Assembly: GCA_903827245.1 (NCBI GenBank)
Contig: CAIKHO010000078.1
Span: 31,059 to 95,058 of the forward strand
Length of the DNA stretch: 64,000 nt
Direction: 5' to 3'
Origin: an uncultured Opitutia bacterium
GTDB taxonomy: Bacteria > Verrucomicrobiota > Verrucomicrobiia > Opitutales > Opitutaceae
In this document: positions 46,043-54,272 of the stretch, in pieces
Numbering within the stretch: position 1 is the stretch's first letter
How the letters are laid out: the number at the start of each line of letters is the position of its first letter
Notes under the pieces: model-generated
The model's database searches: none
The model's input: only the letters and a program-made list of their open reading frames with translations
What the model was told of the DNA's origin: nothing
Position numbers and translations under genes: made by a program

Positions 46043-46699
46043 TTAGAGCAGCCCCAGCTCCCTCGCGCGCAACGCCGCCTGTGTCCGATCCAGCACCTGC
46101 AGTTTTCCGAGCACTTGGCTCATGTGGTTCTTCACGGTGCCCTCCGAGATGCTCAGCCTGCGGCCGATTTCCTTGTTGCTCATGCCGTCGGCCAGGCAGC
46201 GCAGCACCTCCCGTTCGCGGGCGGAAAGGGGTTCCGGCAGGCTCCCGCCGGCAGACGGCGCCGGCCGCGGAGCCAGCCGGCCGAATTCCGCGACCAGCTT
46301 CGCCGCGACCGACGGCTGCAGCCAGGTTTCTCCGCGCGCCGCAAATCGGATGGCCTCGCACAGCTTTTCCGAGGGCGAGTCCTTCAACAGGAAACCGGCG
46401 GCTCCCGCCCGCAGCGCCGAGAATACCTCCTCGTCCTCCTCAAACGTGGTCAGCACGATGACCTTCACGGCTGGCGCCTCGGCCTTGATCCGGCGGGTCG
46501 CCTCCGCGCCTCCCAGATTCGGCATCCGAAGATCCATCAGAACGACATCCGGGGCGATCCGCCGCACCGACTCAAGCGCCGCCAACCCATCACCGGCTTC
46601 GCCCACGATCTCGAAATCCACCTGCTGGCCCAGCAGCAGGCGCAGTCCCTCCCGGAACATCGCCTGGTCATCCACGAGCAGCAGCCGGATTCGTTTCAT
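46043..46699 (-). CDS. NarL/LuxR-family response regulator
   Basis: A 218-residue two-domain regulator. The receiver has the acidic pair VDDQ at 9-12, the phospho-acceptor Asp56 in VVLMDLRMP, and LKD near 105. The C-terminal LuxR helix-turn-helix reads LSAREREVLRCLADGMSNKEIGRRLSISEGTVKNHMSQVLGKL. The ATG at 46699 overlaps the kinase stop by 4 nt, so the pair is translationally coupled. Target genes unknown; the nearby DUF4097 gene is a candidate. Confidence 0.95.
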   Translation of the reverse strand: MKRIRLLLVDDQAMFREGLRLLLGQQVDFEIVGEAGDGLAALESVRRIAPDVVLMDLRMPNLGGAEATRRIKAEAPAVKVIVLTTFEEDEEVFSALRAGAAGFLLKDSPSEKLCEAIRFAARGETWLQPSVAAKLVAEFGRLAPRPAPSAGGSLPEPLSAREREVLRCLADGMSNKEIGRRLSISEGTVKNHMSQVLGKLQVLDRTQAALRARELGLL

Positions 46700-47856
46700 G
46701 AGGGAATCTCCACCTGCAGGCGAAAGCCACCGCCCGCTGGATTCTCGGCGACCACGCGGCCGCCCAGTGCGGCGATCCTCTCGCCGAGACCTGTCAGTCC
46801 GCACCCGGCCCGGCCATCCGTCCGGCCGCGACCGTCATCCGTGACCCGCACAAAAACCCGCGCGGGATCGCGGTAGTCGAGCGTCACCCGCGCCTTCCGG
46901 GCCTGCGCGTGCTTGCGGACATTCGTGAGGCCCTCCTGCGCCGCCCGGAAGAGAGCGTGCTCGGCCTCGGGCGCGAGCGGCCGGACCGGCCCGAGCGTCT
47001 CCAGCGAGACGGCGGCGCCCCAGCCGTCGGTCGCCGACGCCAGCTCCCGCAGGCGCTGCGCCAGCGGAATCGCAACACGATCGGCCTGCAGCGATCCGAC
47101 CGAACGGCGCACCTCGGCCAACGCGTCGTGCGCGAGAACCTGGGCCTTTTCCACCGCCTCAAGCGCGCGGCCGGGATCCGTGGCGTGGATCGCCCGCGCG
47201 GCCTGCAGTTGCACGTGGATCGTCGTCAGGAAGTGCCCGAGGCTGTCGTGGATCTCCCGCGCGAGGCGGTTGCGCTCCTGGATCACCGCGAGTTTCTCCA
47301 CCTCCGCCGAAAGCGCCTCGACCCGCTTGCGGGCGGCGATTTCCCTCAGCGCGATCCAGGTGAAAATCACCACGAAGGCGAAGCCCGGGATCAGTGAAAT
47401 TGCCCAGCTCACGACCGGTCGCATCCCGTAGAAATGGCCTTCGACCGCCAGGGTCAGGCCATAGAGGCCGGCGATCCCCAGCGCGGCGGCCGCGGGGTCG
47501 AGCAGCGTCACGGTCGCAGCCACCATGGGATAAACGCAGAGCGACGTCTGGCCGGAAAGCCGGCTGGTCCAGAAGATCCCGAACAGCAGGCTCGCTTGGA
47601 TTCCAAGGTAAAGGACCCGCCCCGGCCATCTCGTCCGGCGACGAAGATACATGTAATCGATCATCCCGAGGAACGCGTAACCCGCCCCCATGACCAGGCA
47701 CCACACCCCACGCGGACCCGTGAGTGCGATCCCGCCGTCCCAGAGCGTGCAAACATAGGCCAGCGCCACCGTGCCCGCAAACGCGAGGGACGTAGCCTTC
47801 CGCCAGCCGATGACGTTCTTGAAGGAGGTGCTCATCTCCGATGCTACCACGGACAC
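46696..47856 (-). CDS. Sensor histidine kinase (HisKA_3 type)
   Basis: A 386-residue NarX/DesK-like kinase. Five or six membrane spans occupy residues 20-170 with no evident periplasmic sensor domain, so sensing is probably in the membrane. The phospho-acceptor His203 is in AREIHDSLGHFLTTIHVQL, followed by ALFRAAQEGLTNVRKHAQA (N-box) and VTDDGRGRTDGRAGCGLTGLGERI (G-boxes). An ATG at 47835 (MSTSFKNV) is an alternative start. Partner of the response regulator encoded downstream. Confidence 0.93.
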   Translation of the reverse strand: MSVVASEMSTSFKNVIGWRKATSLAFAGTVALAYVCTLWDGGIALTGPRGVWCLVMGAGYAFLGMIDYMYLRRRTRWPGRVLYLGIQASLLFGIFWTSRLSGQTSLCVYPMVAATVTLLDPAAAALGIAGLYGLTLAVEGHFYGMRPVVSWAISLIPGFAFVVIFTWIALREIAARKRVEALSAEVEKLAVIQERNRLAREIHDSLGHFLTTIHVQLQAARAIHATDPGRALEAVEKAQVLAHDALAEVRRSVGSLQADRVAIPLAQRLRELASATDGWGAAVSLETLGPVRPLAPEAEHALFRAAQEGLTNVRKHAQARKARVTLDYRDPARVFVRVTDDGRGRTDGRAGCGLTGLGERIAALGGRVVAENPAGGGFRLQVEIPS

Positions 47857-48006
47857 GTCCGGTTCGGCATGTGCCGAAAGTCACGGTTCATCAGGCAGGG
47901 CATCATGGCGTCGGGCGATGAGGGAAGCTTGATTGCCTCCGAAGGCGAAACGCAACGATTCAACCGATAAGGTTATGTCCTGATTTAACCTCCGCTCCGA
48001 TCTTAT

Positions 48007-48088
48007 CGTTCTCGTTCTTCGTTATCTTTCTCGTTCTCTCTCCGAACACCAATCCGAGAACGAGGAACGAGAAAGAGAACGAGAACGA
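48007..48088. repeat. Purine/pyrimidine inverted repeat (CGTTCTC words)
   Basis: CGTTCTCGTTCTTCGTTATC (48007) faces AACGAGAAAGAGAACGAGAA (to about 48086). Nearly all-pyrimidine against all-purine arms of about 33 nt. The rest of the 382-nt divergent spacer (47857-48238) holds no gene that could be seen and must contain both promoters. Confidence 0.85.
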
Positions 48089-48238
48089 ATTTTAACCAAA
48101 CCCAAAGAAATCAGGCCCCTGCCGCCGGGACCGCCCGTCGGTCGACGATCGGGTCGCTTTCAGAATAACTTTGCCCCCTGCATCCGGAGCTGGAAGCTGC
48201 GGGACCCAACGCTTCCCCGGCCCGCCCCGCTCCCGCTC

Positions 48239-50200
48239 ATGGCTGCAACGCCCGTCTTTCTCGATTCGAACGATCCCGCGATCTACACCCTGCGCACCAC
48301 CGCGCCCGGTCCGACGGGACGGCTGCCCCTGACCGCCAAAGCGCTGCGGACGGCCTCGAGCGGGCATGTCTTCGGGATGACCCAGAACGCCGGCATGGGC
48401 TGGGATCCGCGCAAGCTTCTCGGCAAGGAGTTCCTCATCCTCAGCACCCAGGGCGGCATCCGCGCGCCCGATGGCTCGCCTGTCGCGCTCGGTTATCACA
48501 CGGGCCACTGGGAAGTCGGCCTGTTGATGGAGGAAGCCGCGCGCGCGATCTCCGCCCACGGCGCGATTCCCTTCGCGGGCTATGTCAGCGATCCCTGCGA
48601 TGGCCGTTCGAACGGCACCGCCGCCATGTTCGACAGCCTGCCGTACCGCAATGACGCCGCCGTCGTTTTCCGCCGCCTCATCCGCTCACTGCCCAACGCC
48701 CGCGGCGTGGTCGGCGTCGCCACCTGCGACAAGGGACTTCCCGCCATGATGATGGCGCTCGCCGGCACCAAACATCTCGCGGGCGTGCTCGTGCCGGGTG
48801 GCGTCACCCTGAAATCCGAGGAGGGCGAGGACACCGCCAAGGTGCAAACCCTCGCCGCCCGTTTCGCCCAAGGGGAGATCACCCTCGATTACGCCGCTGA
48901 CGTGGGCTGCCGCGCGTGCGGTTCGCCCGGCGGCGGCTGCCAGTTCATGGGTACAGCCGCCACGTCCCAGGTCGTGGGCGAGGCTCTCGGGCTTTCCTTG
49001 CCGCACGCCGCACTCAGTCCGTCGGGCGCCGCGATCTGGCGCGACATGGCCCGGCGCTCGGCGCTGGCACTGATGGCCTTCGAGGCGCGGGGCTTTACGA
49101 CGGCGGACATTCTTTCCGAGGCCGCCCTGCACAACGCGATGGTCGTGCACGCGGCCTTCGGCGGCTCGACCAACCTGATCCTTCATGTCCCGGCCATCAT
49201 GCACGCCGCCGGGCTCCGCCGGCCCACCGCGGCCGACTGGGCCCGGATCAACCGCCTCGTGCCGCGCGTGGTCGACGCGCTGCCGAACGGACCAAAGCAT
49301 TTCGCCACCGTCCAGGTTTTCCTCGCCGGTGGCGTACCGGAGGTAATGTTGCACCTGCGCGACTTCGGTCTGCTCCAGCTCGACGCCTTCACCATCACCG
49401 GGCAGACGCTCGGCGAGAATCTCGCCTGGTGGGAAAAATCCGAACGCCGCGCCCGCCTTCGCGCCAAGCTGCGCGAACTCGATGGCATCGATCCCGACGA
49501 GGTCGTTCTCCCGCCCGCCCGCGCCCGAGCCGCCGGACTCACCAGCACGGTTTCCTTCCTCGGCGGCAACCTCGCACCCGAAGGCGCCTTGGTGAAGAGC
49601 ACCGCGATCGATCCTTCGCTCCTCGATGCCAACGGCGTGTTTCTCCACGAGGGACCCGCCCGCGTCTTCGGCTCGGAGCAGGATGCCATCACCGCCATCA
49701 AGTCAAAGGGCCCCGACGCCCTCGCCCGGGGTGAGATTGTCGTGCTCGCCGGCATCGGCCCGGCCGCCGGCATGCCAGAGACCTACCAGATCACCTCGGC
49801 CCTGAAATACCTGAGCAAGGGAAAGGGCATCGTGCTGCTGACCGACGGCCGCTTCTCCGGCGTCTCCACCGGCCCTTGCATCGGCCACATCAGCCCCGAG
49901 GCCTGGGCTGGCGGCCCGCTCGGCAAGCTCCGCGACGGCGACCGCCTGCGCGTGCGCATCGACACTCGCAACCTCGAGGGTTCGGTCGACTTCGTCCCGC
50001 CGCCCGGCACCGCACATTCCGCCGAGGTTGAGCTCGCACAACGTCCGCCCGGCGAAAAACTCGTGCGCAATCCCGCCGTGCCCGACGACACCCTGCTCTG
50101 GGCCGCCCTGCAAAGCGTCAGCGGCGGCAGCTGGGGCGGCTGCGTCTACGACACCGCCCGAATCACCGAGCTCCTCGACGCACACAGACTGAAACCATGA
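48239..50200 (+). CDS. YjhG/YagF-type D-xylonate dehydratase (IlvD/Edd family)
   Basis: Fe-S dehydratase that converts D-xylonate to 2-keto-3-deoxy-D-xylonate; 653 residues, matching E. coli YagF/YjhG. Diagnostic text: [66 protein letters not shown] and [17 protein letters not shown], which carry the cluster cysteines. The next gene (50412) encodes a FAH-fold protein suited to the following dehydration, giving two Weimberg-type steps. The gap between them contains a repeat copy. Confidence 0.93.
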   Translation: MAATPVFLDSNDPAIYTLRTTAPGPTGRLPLTAKALRTASSGHVFGMTQNAGMGWDPRKLLGKEFLILSTQGGIRAPDGSPVALGYHTGHWEVGLLMEEAARAISAHGAIPFAGYVSDPCDGRSNGTAAMFDSLPYRNDAAVVFRRLIRSLPNARGVVGVATCDKGLPAMMMALAGTKHLAGVLVPGGVTLKSEEGEDTAKVQTLAARFAQGEITLDYAADVGCRACGSPGGGCQFMGTAATSQVVGEALGLSLPHAALSPSGAAIWRDMARRSALALMAFEARGFTTADILSEAALHNAMVVHAAFGGSTNLILHVPAIMHAAGLRRPTAADWARINRLVPRVVDALPNGPKHFATVQVFLAGGVPEVMLHLRDFGLLQLDAFTITGQTLGENLAWWEKSERRARLRAKLRELDGIDPDEVVLPPARARAAGLTSTVSFLGGNLAPEGALVKSTAIDPSLLDANGVFLHEGPARVFGSEQDAITAIKSKGPDALARGEIVVLAGIGPAAGMPETYQITSALKYLSKGKGIVLLTDGRFSGVSTGPCIGHISPEAWAGGPLGKLRDGDRLRVRIDTRNLEGSVDFVPPPGTAHSAEVELAQRPPGEKLVRNPAVPDDTLLWAALQSVSGGSWGGCVYDTARITELLDAHRLKP

Positions 50201-50255
50201 GTCACGCAGCCAACCGGAGCAGCCGACATGAGAAGGCCGGTCTTCCCCTCTCGGT

Positions 50256-50330
50256 TTTCCCTCGGATTGCCTCTTGTAAAATTTCCGATCCCGATCCGTT
50301 GCACAGGAGACAAGCCGAGGTCGATCCGAG
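50256..50330 (-). repeat. About 80-nt inverted repeat, copy 3 of 3 (opposite orientation)
   Basis: CTCGGATTGCCTCTTGTAAA (from 50261), CCGATCCCGATCCGTTGCAC, then CAAGCCGAGGTCGATCCGAG (to 50330). It is the reverse complement of copies at 22698 and 30415, placed 56 nt after the xylonate dehydratase stop. Confidence 0.85.
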
Positions 50331-50411
50331 TCGTTTTCATCGCAATCTCCCGGATCCCTCCAAAATCCCGTAGCCTTCGGCCCGCCAACTGAAACCCATT
50401 GTTTTCCAATT

Positions 50412-51236
50412 ATGTTATTCGTTTACGCCGACTCTGAAAACCTCGTCGTGACCCCGCCCGACGGCAAGGCCACCGCCATCCCCCTGACCCTCGACGCGCT
50501 CTTCGCCGCGGAGGATCCCTCCGCCGTGGTGCGCGCCGCGCTCGTCACGGGTCGCCCCGCGCGCGTGCCTTCTCGTCCGCGCGCCCCGCTGCAGTCGCAG
50601 GAGGTCTGGGCCGCCGGCGTGACGTATTTCCGCAGCCGCACCGCGCGGATGGAGGAATCCAAGGACGCCGGCGGCGGCACGTTCTACGACAAGGTCTACC
50701 TCGCCGAGCGCCCCGAGCTGTTCTTCAAGTCCACCCCGCATCGCGTCGCCGCGCCCGGCGAACCGGTGCGCATCCGCCGAGACTCGAAGTGGAACGTGCC
50801 CGAGCCCGAGCTCACCCTCGCCGTCAACGCGCACGGCCGCATCTTCGGCTACACCATCGGCAACGACATGAGCTCGCGCGATATCGAGGGCGAGAATCCG
50901 CTCTACCTCCCGCAGGCCAAGGTCTACGACCGCTCCGCCGCGCTCGGGCCCTGCCTGCTGCTCACCGACGACCCCCTGCCCGCCACCACCGAGATCGCCA
51001 TCGAGATCCGCCGCGACCACCGGGCCGCCTTCACCGGCCACACCGCCATCAGCCAGATCAAGCGCACCTTCCCGTCTCTCGCCGAATATCTCTTCCGCGA
51101 CAACGCATTCCCCCACGGCTGCTACCTGATGACCGGCACCGGCATCGTCCCGCCCGATGATTTCACACTCCGCAGCGGCGACGAGATTCGCATCACCATC
51201 CCGCCCATCGGCACGCTCATCAACCCGGTGGCCTAA
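50412..51236 (+). CDS. FAH-fold 2-keto-3-deoxy-sugar-acid dehydratase-like protein
   Basis: Fumarylacetoacetate-hydrolase-fold enzyme of 274 residues. Metal and substrate region: NVPEPELTLAVNAHGRIFGYTIGNDMSSRDIEGENPLYLPQAK in parts, GPCLLLTDDPLPATTEIAIEI, and GTGIVPPDDFTLRSGDEIRI. The SSRDIEGENPLYLPQAK block is typical of 2-keto-3-deoxy-D-arabinonate/xylonate dehydratases, giving 2-oxoglutarate semialdehyde. The adjacent xylonate dehydratase supports this. A dehydrogenase to 2-oxoglutarate was not seen nearby. Other FAH-family reactions remain possible. Confidence 0.85.
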   Translation: MLFVYADSENLVVTPPDGKATAIPLTLDALFAAEDPSAVVRAALVTGRPARVPSRPRAPLQSQEVWAAGVTYFRSRTARMEESKDAGGGTFYDKVYLAERPELFFKSTPHRVAAPGEPVRIRRDSKWNVPEPELTLAVNAHGRIFGYTIGNDMSSRDIEGENPLYLPQAKVYDRSAALGPCLLLTDDPLPATTEIAIEIRRDHRAAFTGHTAISQIKRTFPSLAEYLFRDNAFPHGCYLMTGTGIVPPDDFTLRSGDEIRITIPPIGTLINPVA

Positions 51237-51247
51237 AAAGAGGGTGG

Positions 51248-51407
51248 TTTCGCGCAGAGGCGCGGTGGCGCAGAGAAGGCAAAACCGGTGAGGTCGTCGG
51301 CCAGTGGAACCTACCCATCCGGCTGTCAAATTGCTCCTCCACCTCAGCACCCGGGTATTCGCTTGTCCACCCCGCCCCGCTCTGCGCCTTTGCGCCTCTG
51401 CGCGAAA
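51248..51407. repeat. Word-type inverted repeat (TTTCGCGCAGAGGCGC)
   Basis: TTTCGCGCAGAGGCGCGGTG (51248) faces TTTGCGCCTCTGCGCGAAA (to 51407) with a spacer of about 100 nt. It starts 12 nt after the FAH stop. Same family as 24687 and 39678. Confidence 0.85.
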
Positions 51408-51483
51408 TTAATCCGCCAGATTTGCCGCAAGGCGCAACTTTGATTGTCGCCTCCCGCGGCGGCCGCATCTACCAGATCGTCCC

Positions 51484-52272
51484 ATGGCGATGAGGTTCTG
51501 CATTCTCGGCAGTGGCAGCGCGGGCAATTGCGCCCTGCTGCAGACGGAGGGCGCGCGCGTGCTGGTCGACGCCGGCTTTTCCGCCCGCCGGCTCGGCGAG
51601 ATGCTCGCCGCCATCGGCGAGTCCCTCGACCGGATCGACGCGATCTTCCTCACCCACGAGCACGGCGACCACGCCGCCGGCCTCGACGGGTTGAAAAAAT
51701 TCCCGCAGCTCCGCGTCTTCGCCAACGCCGCCACCGCGCGCGCCGTGCAGGCCGGCCTCAGCCACCGGCCCGACTGGCAGCTGTTCGAGACCGGCGCCCG
51801 CTTCCGGTTCCGCGACCTCGAGATCGAGAGCTTCGCCGTGCCGCACGATGCCGCCGATCCCGTCGGCTTCCTGTTTCACGGCGGCCGGCCCGACGACCTC
51901 TTCGCCCCGCGCCGCAGCCTCGCCTGGCTCACCGACCTCGGCCACGCCCCCCAGCACATCCGCGAGCGCATCCGCGAGGCCGACGTGCTCGTCGTCGAGG
52001 CCAACTATTGCCCCGACATGCTCAAGGCCGACGCCAAGCGCCCGTGGTCGGTCAAGCAGCGGATCAGCGGCCGCCATGGCCATCTCTCCAACGAGGGCGT
52101 ACGCGAACTGCTCGCCTCCGTCGCCAGCCCGCGCTGGCAGCGCGTCTTCCTCGCCCACCTCAGCCGCGACTGCAACAGCCCCGCCGCCGTCGAGCGCGCC
52201 CTGAGCGCGCTGCAGGTGCCGGTCTCGGTCGTCGCCCCCGGCGGCGGCACGCCGTTCTACGAGTTCGTGTAG
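51484..52272 (+). CDS. Metallo-beta-lactamase-fold hydrolase (WalJ/YycJ-like)
   Basis: A 262-residue MBL-fold protein: FCILGSGSAGNCALLQTE start, then FLTHEHGDHAAGLDGL (H-x-H-x-D-H metal motif), HDAADPVGFLF, VVEANYCPDML and RWQRVFLAHLSRDCN. This matches WalJ/YycJ, a putative 5'-3' exonuclease. The start could also be the second ATG (51490). Pyruvate kinase follows 94 nt later. Just after the stop there is GTAGGGGCGATC, a likely solo REP-like arm (52276). Confidence 0.9.
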   Translation: MAMRFCILGSGSAGNCALLQTEGARVLVDAGFSARRLGEMLAAIGESLDRIDAIFLTHEHGDHAAGLDGLKKFPQLRVFANAATARAVQAGLSHRPDWQLFETGARFRFRDLEIESFAVPHDAADPVGFLFHGGRPDDLFAPRRSLAWLTDLGHAPQHIRERIREADVLVVEANYCPDMLKADAKRPWSVKQRISGRHGHLSNEGVRELLASVASPRWQRVFLAHLSRDCNSPAAVERALSALQVPVSVVAPGGGTPFYEFV

Positions 52273-52366
52273 AGTGTAGGGGCGATCGATCCGGCAATTG
52301 GGCGCTTCGCCCATTCGTAACCTTTTCGGCGTGGCATGTGCTGGACAGGCTGGTCAATCTTCCACC

Positions 52367-53809
52367 GTGTCCACCACCCCGCCGCTCCGCCGCACCAAGA
52401 TCATCTTCACCCTCGGGCCTGCGTCCGAGAGCGAGGAAATGCTCGAGCAGCTCATCCTCGCCGGTGCCGACATCGTCCGCCTCAACATGGCGCACGCCAA
52501 GCACGACTGGACCCGCGGCGTCATCCGCCGCATTCGCGCCGTCTCCGCCCGCATCGGGCGTGAGGTCGCCATCATGATGGACATCAAGGGCCCGGAAATC
52601 CGCACCGGCGACCTCGCCGTGCCGATCGAGCTCAAGGCCGGCGAAATCTTCGACTTCACCGTCAAGCCTGGCGCGGGCGCCGGCGCCCGCGGCGAGGACC
52701 GCGAGATCCGCTCGGTCGACGTCAACTACCAGGACCTCGTCAAGGACATCAACGTCGGCGACACCGTGCTGGTCGACAACGGCCTGATCCGCCTCGAGGT
52801 GCTGGAGAAGCAGGACGCCCACATCCGCTGCCGCGTGCTCATCCCCGGCCAGCTCTCCTCGCGCCGGCACATCAACCTGCCCGGCGTGAAGGTGAACCTG
52901 CCCGCCTTCACCGAGAAGGACCGCGCCGACGCCACCGTGGGCCTCGAGGCCGGCATCGACTTCATCGCCCTGTCCTTCGTCCGCCAGGCTTCAGACGTCG
53001 AGCAGCTGCGCGCATTCCTCGCCGAAAAAAAATCCAAGGTCCGCATCATCGCCAAGGTCGAGGACCAGTCCGGCATCGCCCACCTCGAGGAGATCGTGCG
53101 CGCCGCCGACGCCCTCATGGTCGCGCGCGGCGACCTCGGCATCGAGTGCCCGTTCGAGGAGCTGCCCGTGATCCAGCGCCGCGCCGTGCGCGCCTGTCTC
53201 GCCTCCGGCCGCCCCGTCATCATCGCCACGCACATGCTCGAGAGCATGATCACGCAGCCCGTGCCCACCCGCGCCGAGATCACGGATGTCGCCAATGCCG
53301 TCTACGAGCAGGCCGACTGCGTGATGCTCTCCGGCGAGACCACCGTCGGTAAATATCCCCTCGAGTGCGTGCAGATGCTCGGCAAGATCTCCCGTCGCAT
53401 CGAGGCCGAGGAGGCGCCCGACCAGCCCCTCGCCGCGGTGTTCACGAGCGAGCGGATGAAGGTCCTCCACTCCGCCGTCGTGCTCGCCAACGAGCTGCCG
53501 CGCTCGCGCCTCCTCACGTTCACCCGCAGCGGCTTCATGGCCAGCGGCCTCGCCGCGCTGCGCCCGGTCCACTCGCCCATCATGGCGTTCACGCCGTCCA
53601 TCGACACCTACCGCCAGCTCCGCTTGCTGCGCGCCGTGGAGCCGTTCCTGATCACCCTCGCCTCCGAGCCCAACGAGACGATCGAGAACGCCATCGCCCA
53701 GCTGAAGCGCGCCGGTCTCATCGTCCCCGGCGACAAGCTGATCGTCGCCACGGACATCCTCGCCCAGGACCGCCTCGTCGACAGCGTGCAGCTGCGCACC
53801 GTGCGGTAA
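52367..53809 (+). CDS. pyk: Pyruvate kinase
   Basis: Last step of glycolysis (PEP + ADP to pyruvate + ATP); 480 residues from a GTG at 52367, with a longer in-frame start at 52298 lacking similarity. Marks: TKIIFTLGPASES, VRLNMAHAKHDW, MMDIKGPEIRTG, LSFVRQASDV, KVEDQSGIAHLEEI, MVARGDLGIE, and MLESMITQPVPTRAEITDVANAV. The usual 'RLNFSHG' reads RLNMAHA here, a recognised variant of the K/Mg site. A C-terminal allosteric domain is present. REP-like elements follow the stop. Confidence 0.94.
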   Translation: MSTTPPLRRTKIIFTLGPASESEEMLEQLILAGADIVRLNMAHAKHDWTRGVIRRIRAVSARIGREVAIMMDIKGPEIRTGDLAVPIELKAGEIFDFTVKPGAGAGARGEDREIRSVDVNYQDLVKDINVGDTVLVDNGLIRLEVLEKQDAHIRCRVLIPGQLSSRRHINLPGVKVNLPAFTEKDRADATVGLEAGIDFIALSFVRQASDVEQLRAFLAEKKSKVRIIAKVEDQSGIAHLEEIVRAADALMVARGDLGIECPFEELPVIQRRAVRACLASGRPVIIATHMLESMITQPVPTRAEITDVANAVYEQADCVMLSGETTVGKYPLECVQMLGKISRRIEAEEAPDQPLAAVFTSERMKVLHSAVVLANELPRSRLLTFTRSGFMASGLAALRPVHSPIMAFTPSIDTYRQLRLLRAVEPFLITLASEPNETIENAIAQLKRAGLIVPGDKLIVATDILAQDRLVDSVQLRTVR

Positions 53810-53823
53810 GTCAGACCCAAAAT

Positions 53824-53895
53824 GTAGCAGCCGAGGTCACGAGGCTCGGTTTGAGGCGCATGGTTCAAACCCGGCCTCGTGACCTCGGCTGCTAC
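53824..53895. repeat. REP-like inverted pair (GTAGCAGCCGA family)
   Basis: GTAGCAGCCGAGGTCACGAG (53824) faces CTCGTGACCTCGGCTGCTAC (to 53895); arms are 20-nt perfect. Family members at 19592 and 29610. Confidence 0.93.
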
Positions 53896-53928
53896 GTCCC
53901 GGAAACGATCCAACTCAAGGACTCCAAG

Positions 53929-53972
53929 GTGGAGCGCGGTGATCTCAACACGTTGAGGTCACCGCGCTCCAC
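53929..53972. repeat. GTGG-type hairpin (GCGCGGTGA arms)
   Basis: GTGGAGCGCGGTGATCTCAA (53929) folds on TTGAGGTCACCGCGCTCCAC (to 53972). Related in ends to 18106 and 27796. With 53824 it occupies the start of the 463-nt space before the DUF1800 gene; the rest (53973-54272) shows no gene. Confidence 0.9.
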
Positions 53973-54272
53973 CTCGTCCCAAACGGCCCTATCCATTAGG
54001 GACCATTATTTATGCAAGGCTGATGCGATAGCGGTTACCTGCATCCGCCAGCGGCGTCATCCCGCTATGCCCGCGCTGCTTTCCACTCCCGAGGTTCCGC
54101 GCTCCGGCACGGCTCTAAGCGAAGTCTCGTGTTCCCGTATCGCCTGCGATCGCCGCTCCACCTGCCGGCGCCATCAGAGCCACCGCGGGCAAAGTGGCGG
54201 AGCCACTCTGCACACGTCGGCGTCTTGCGCAGTACCGATCAGCAACCGCGCCATCGCAGCCTGCTCCAGCGT

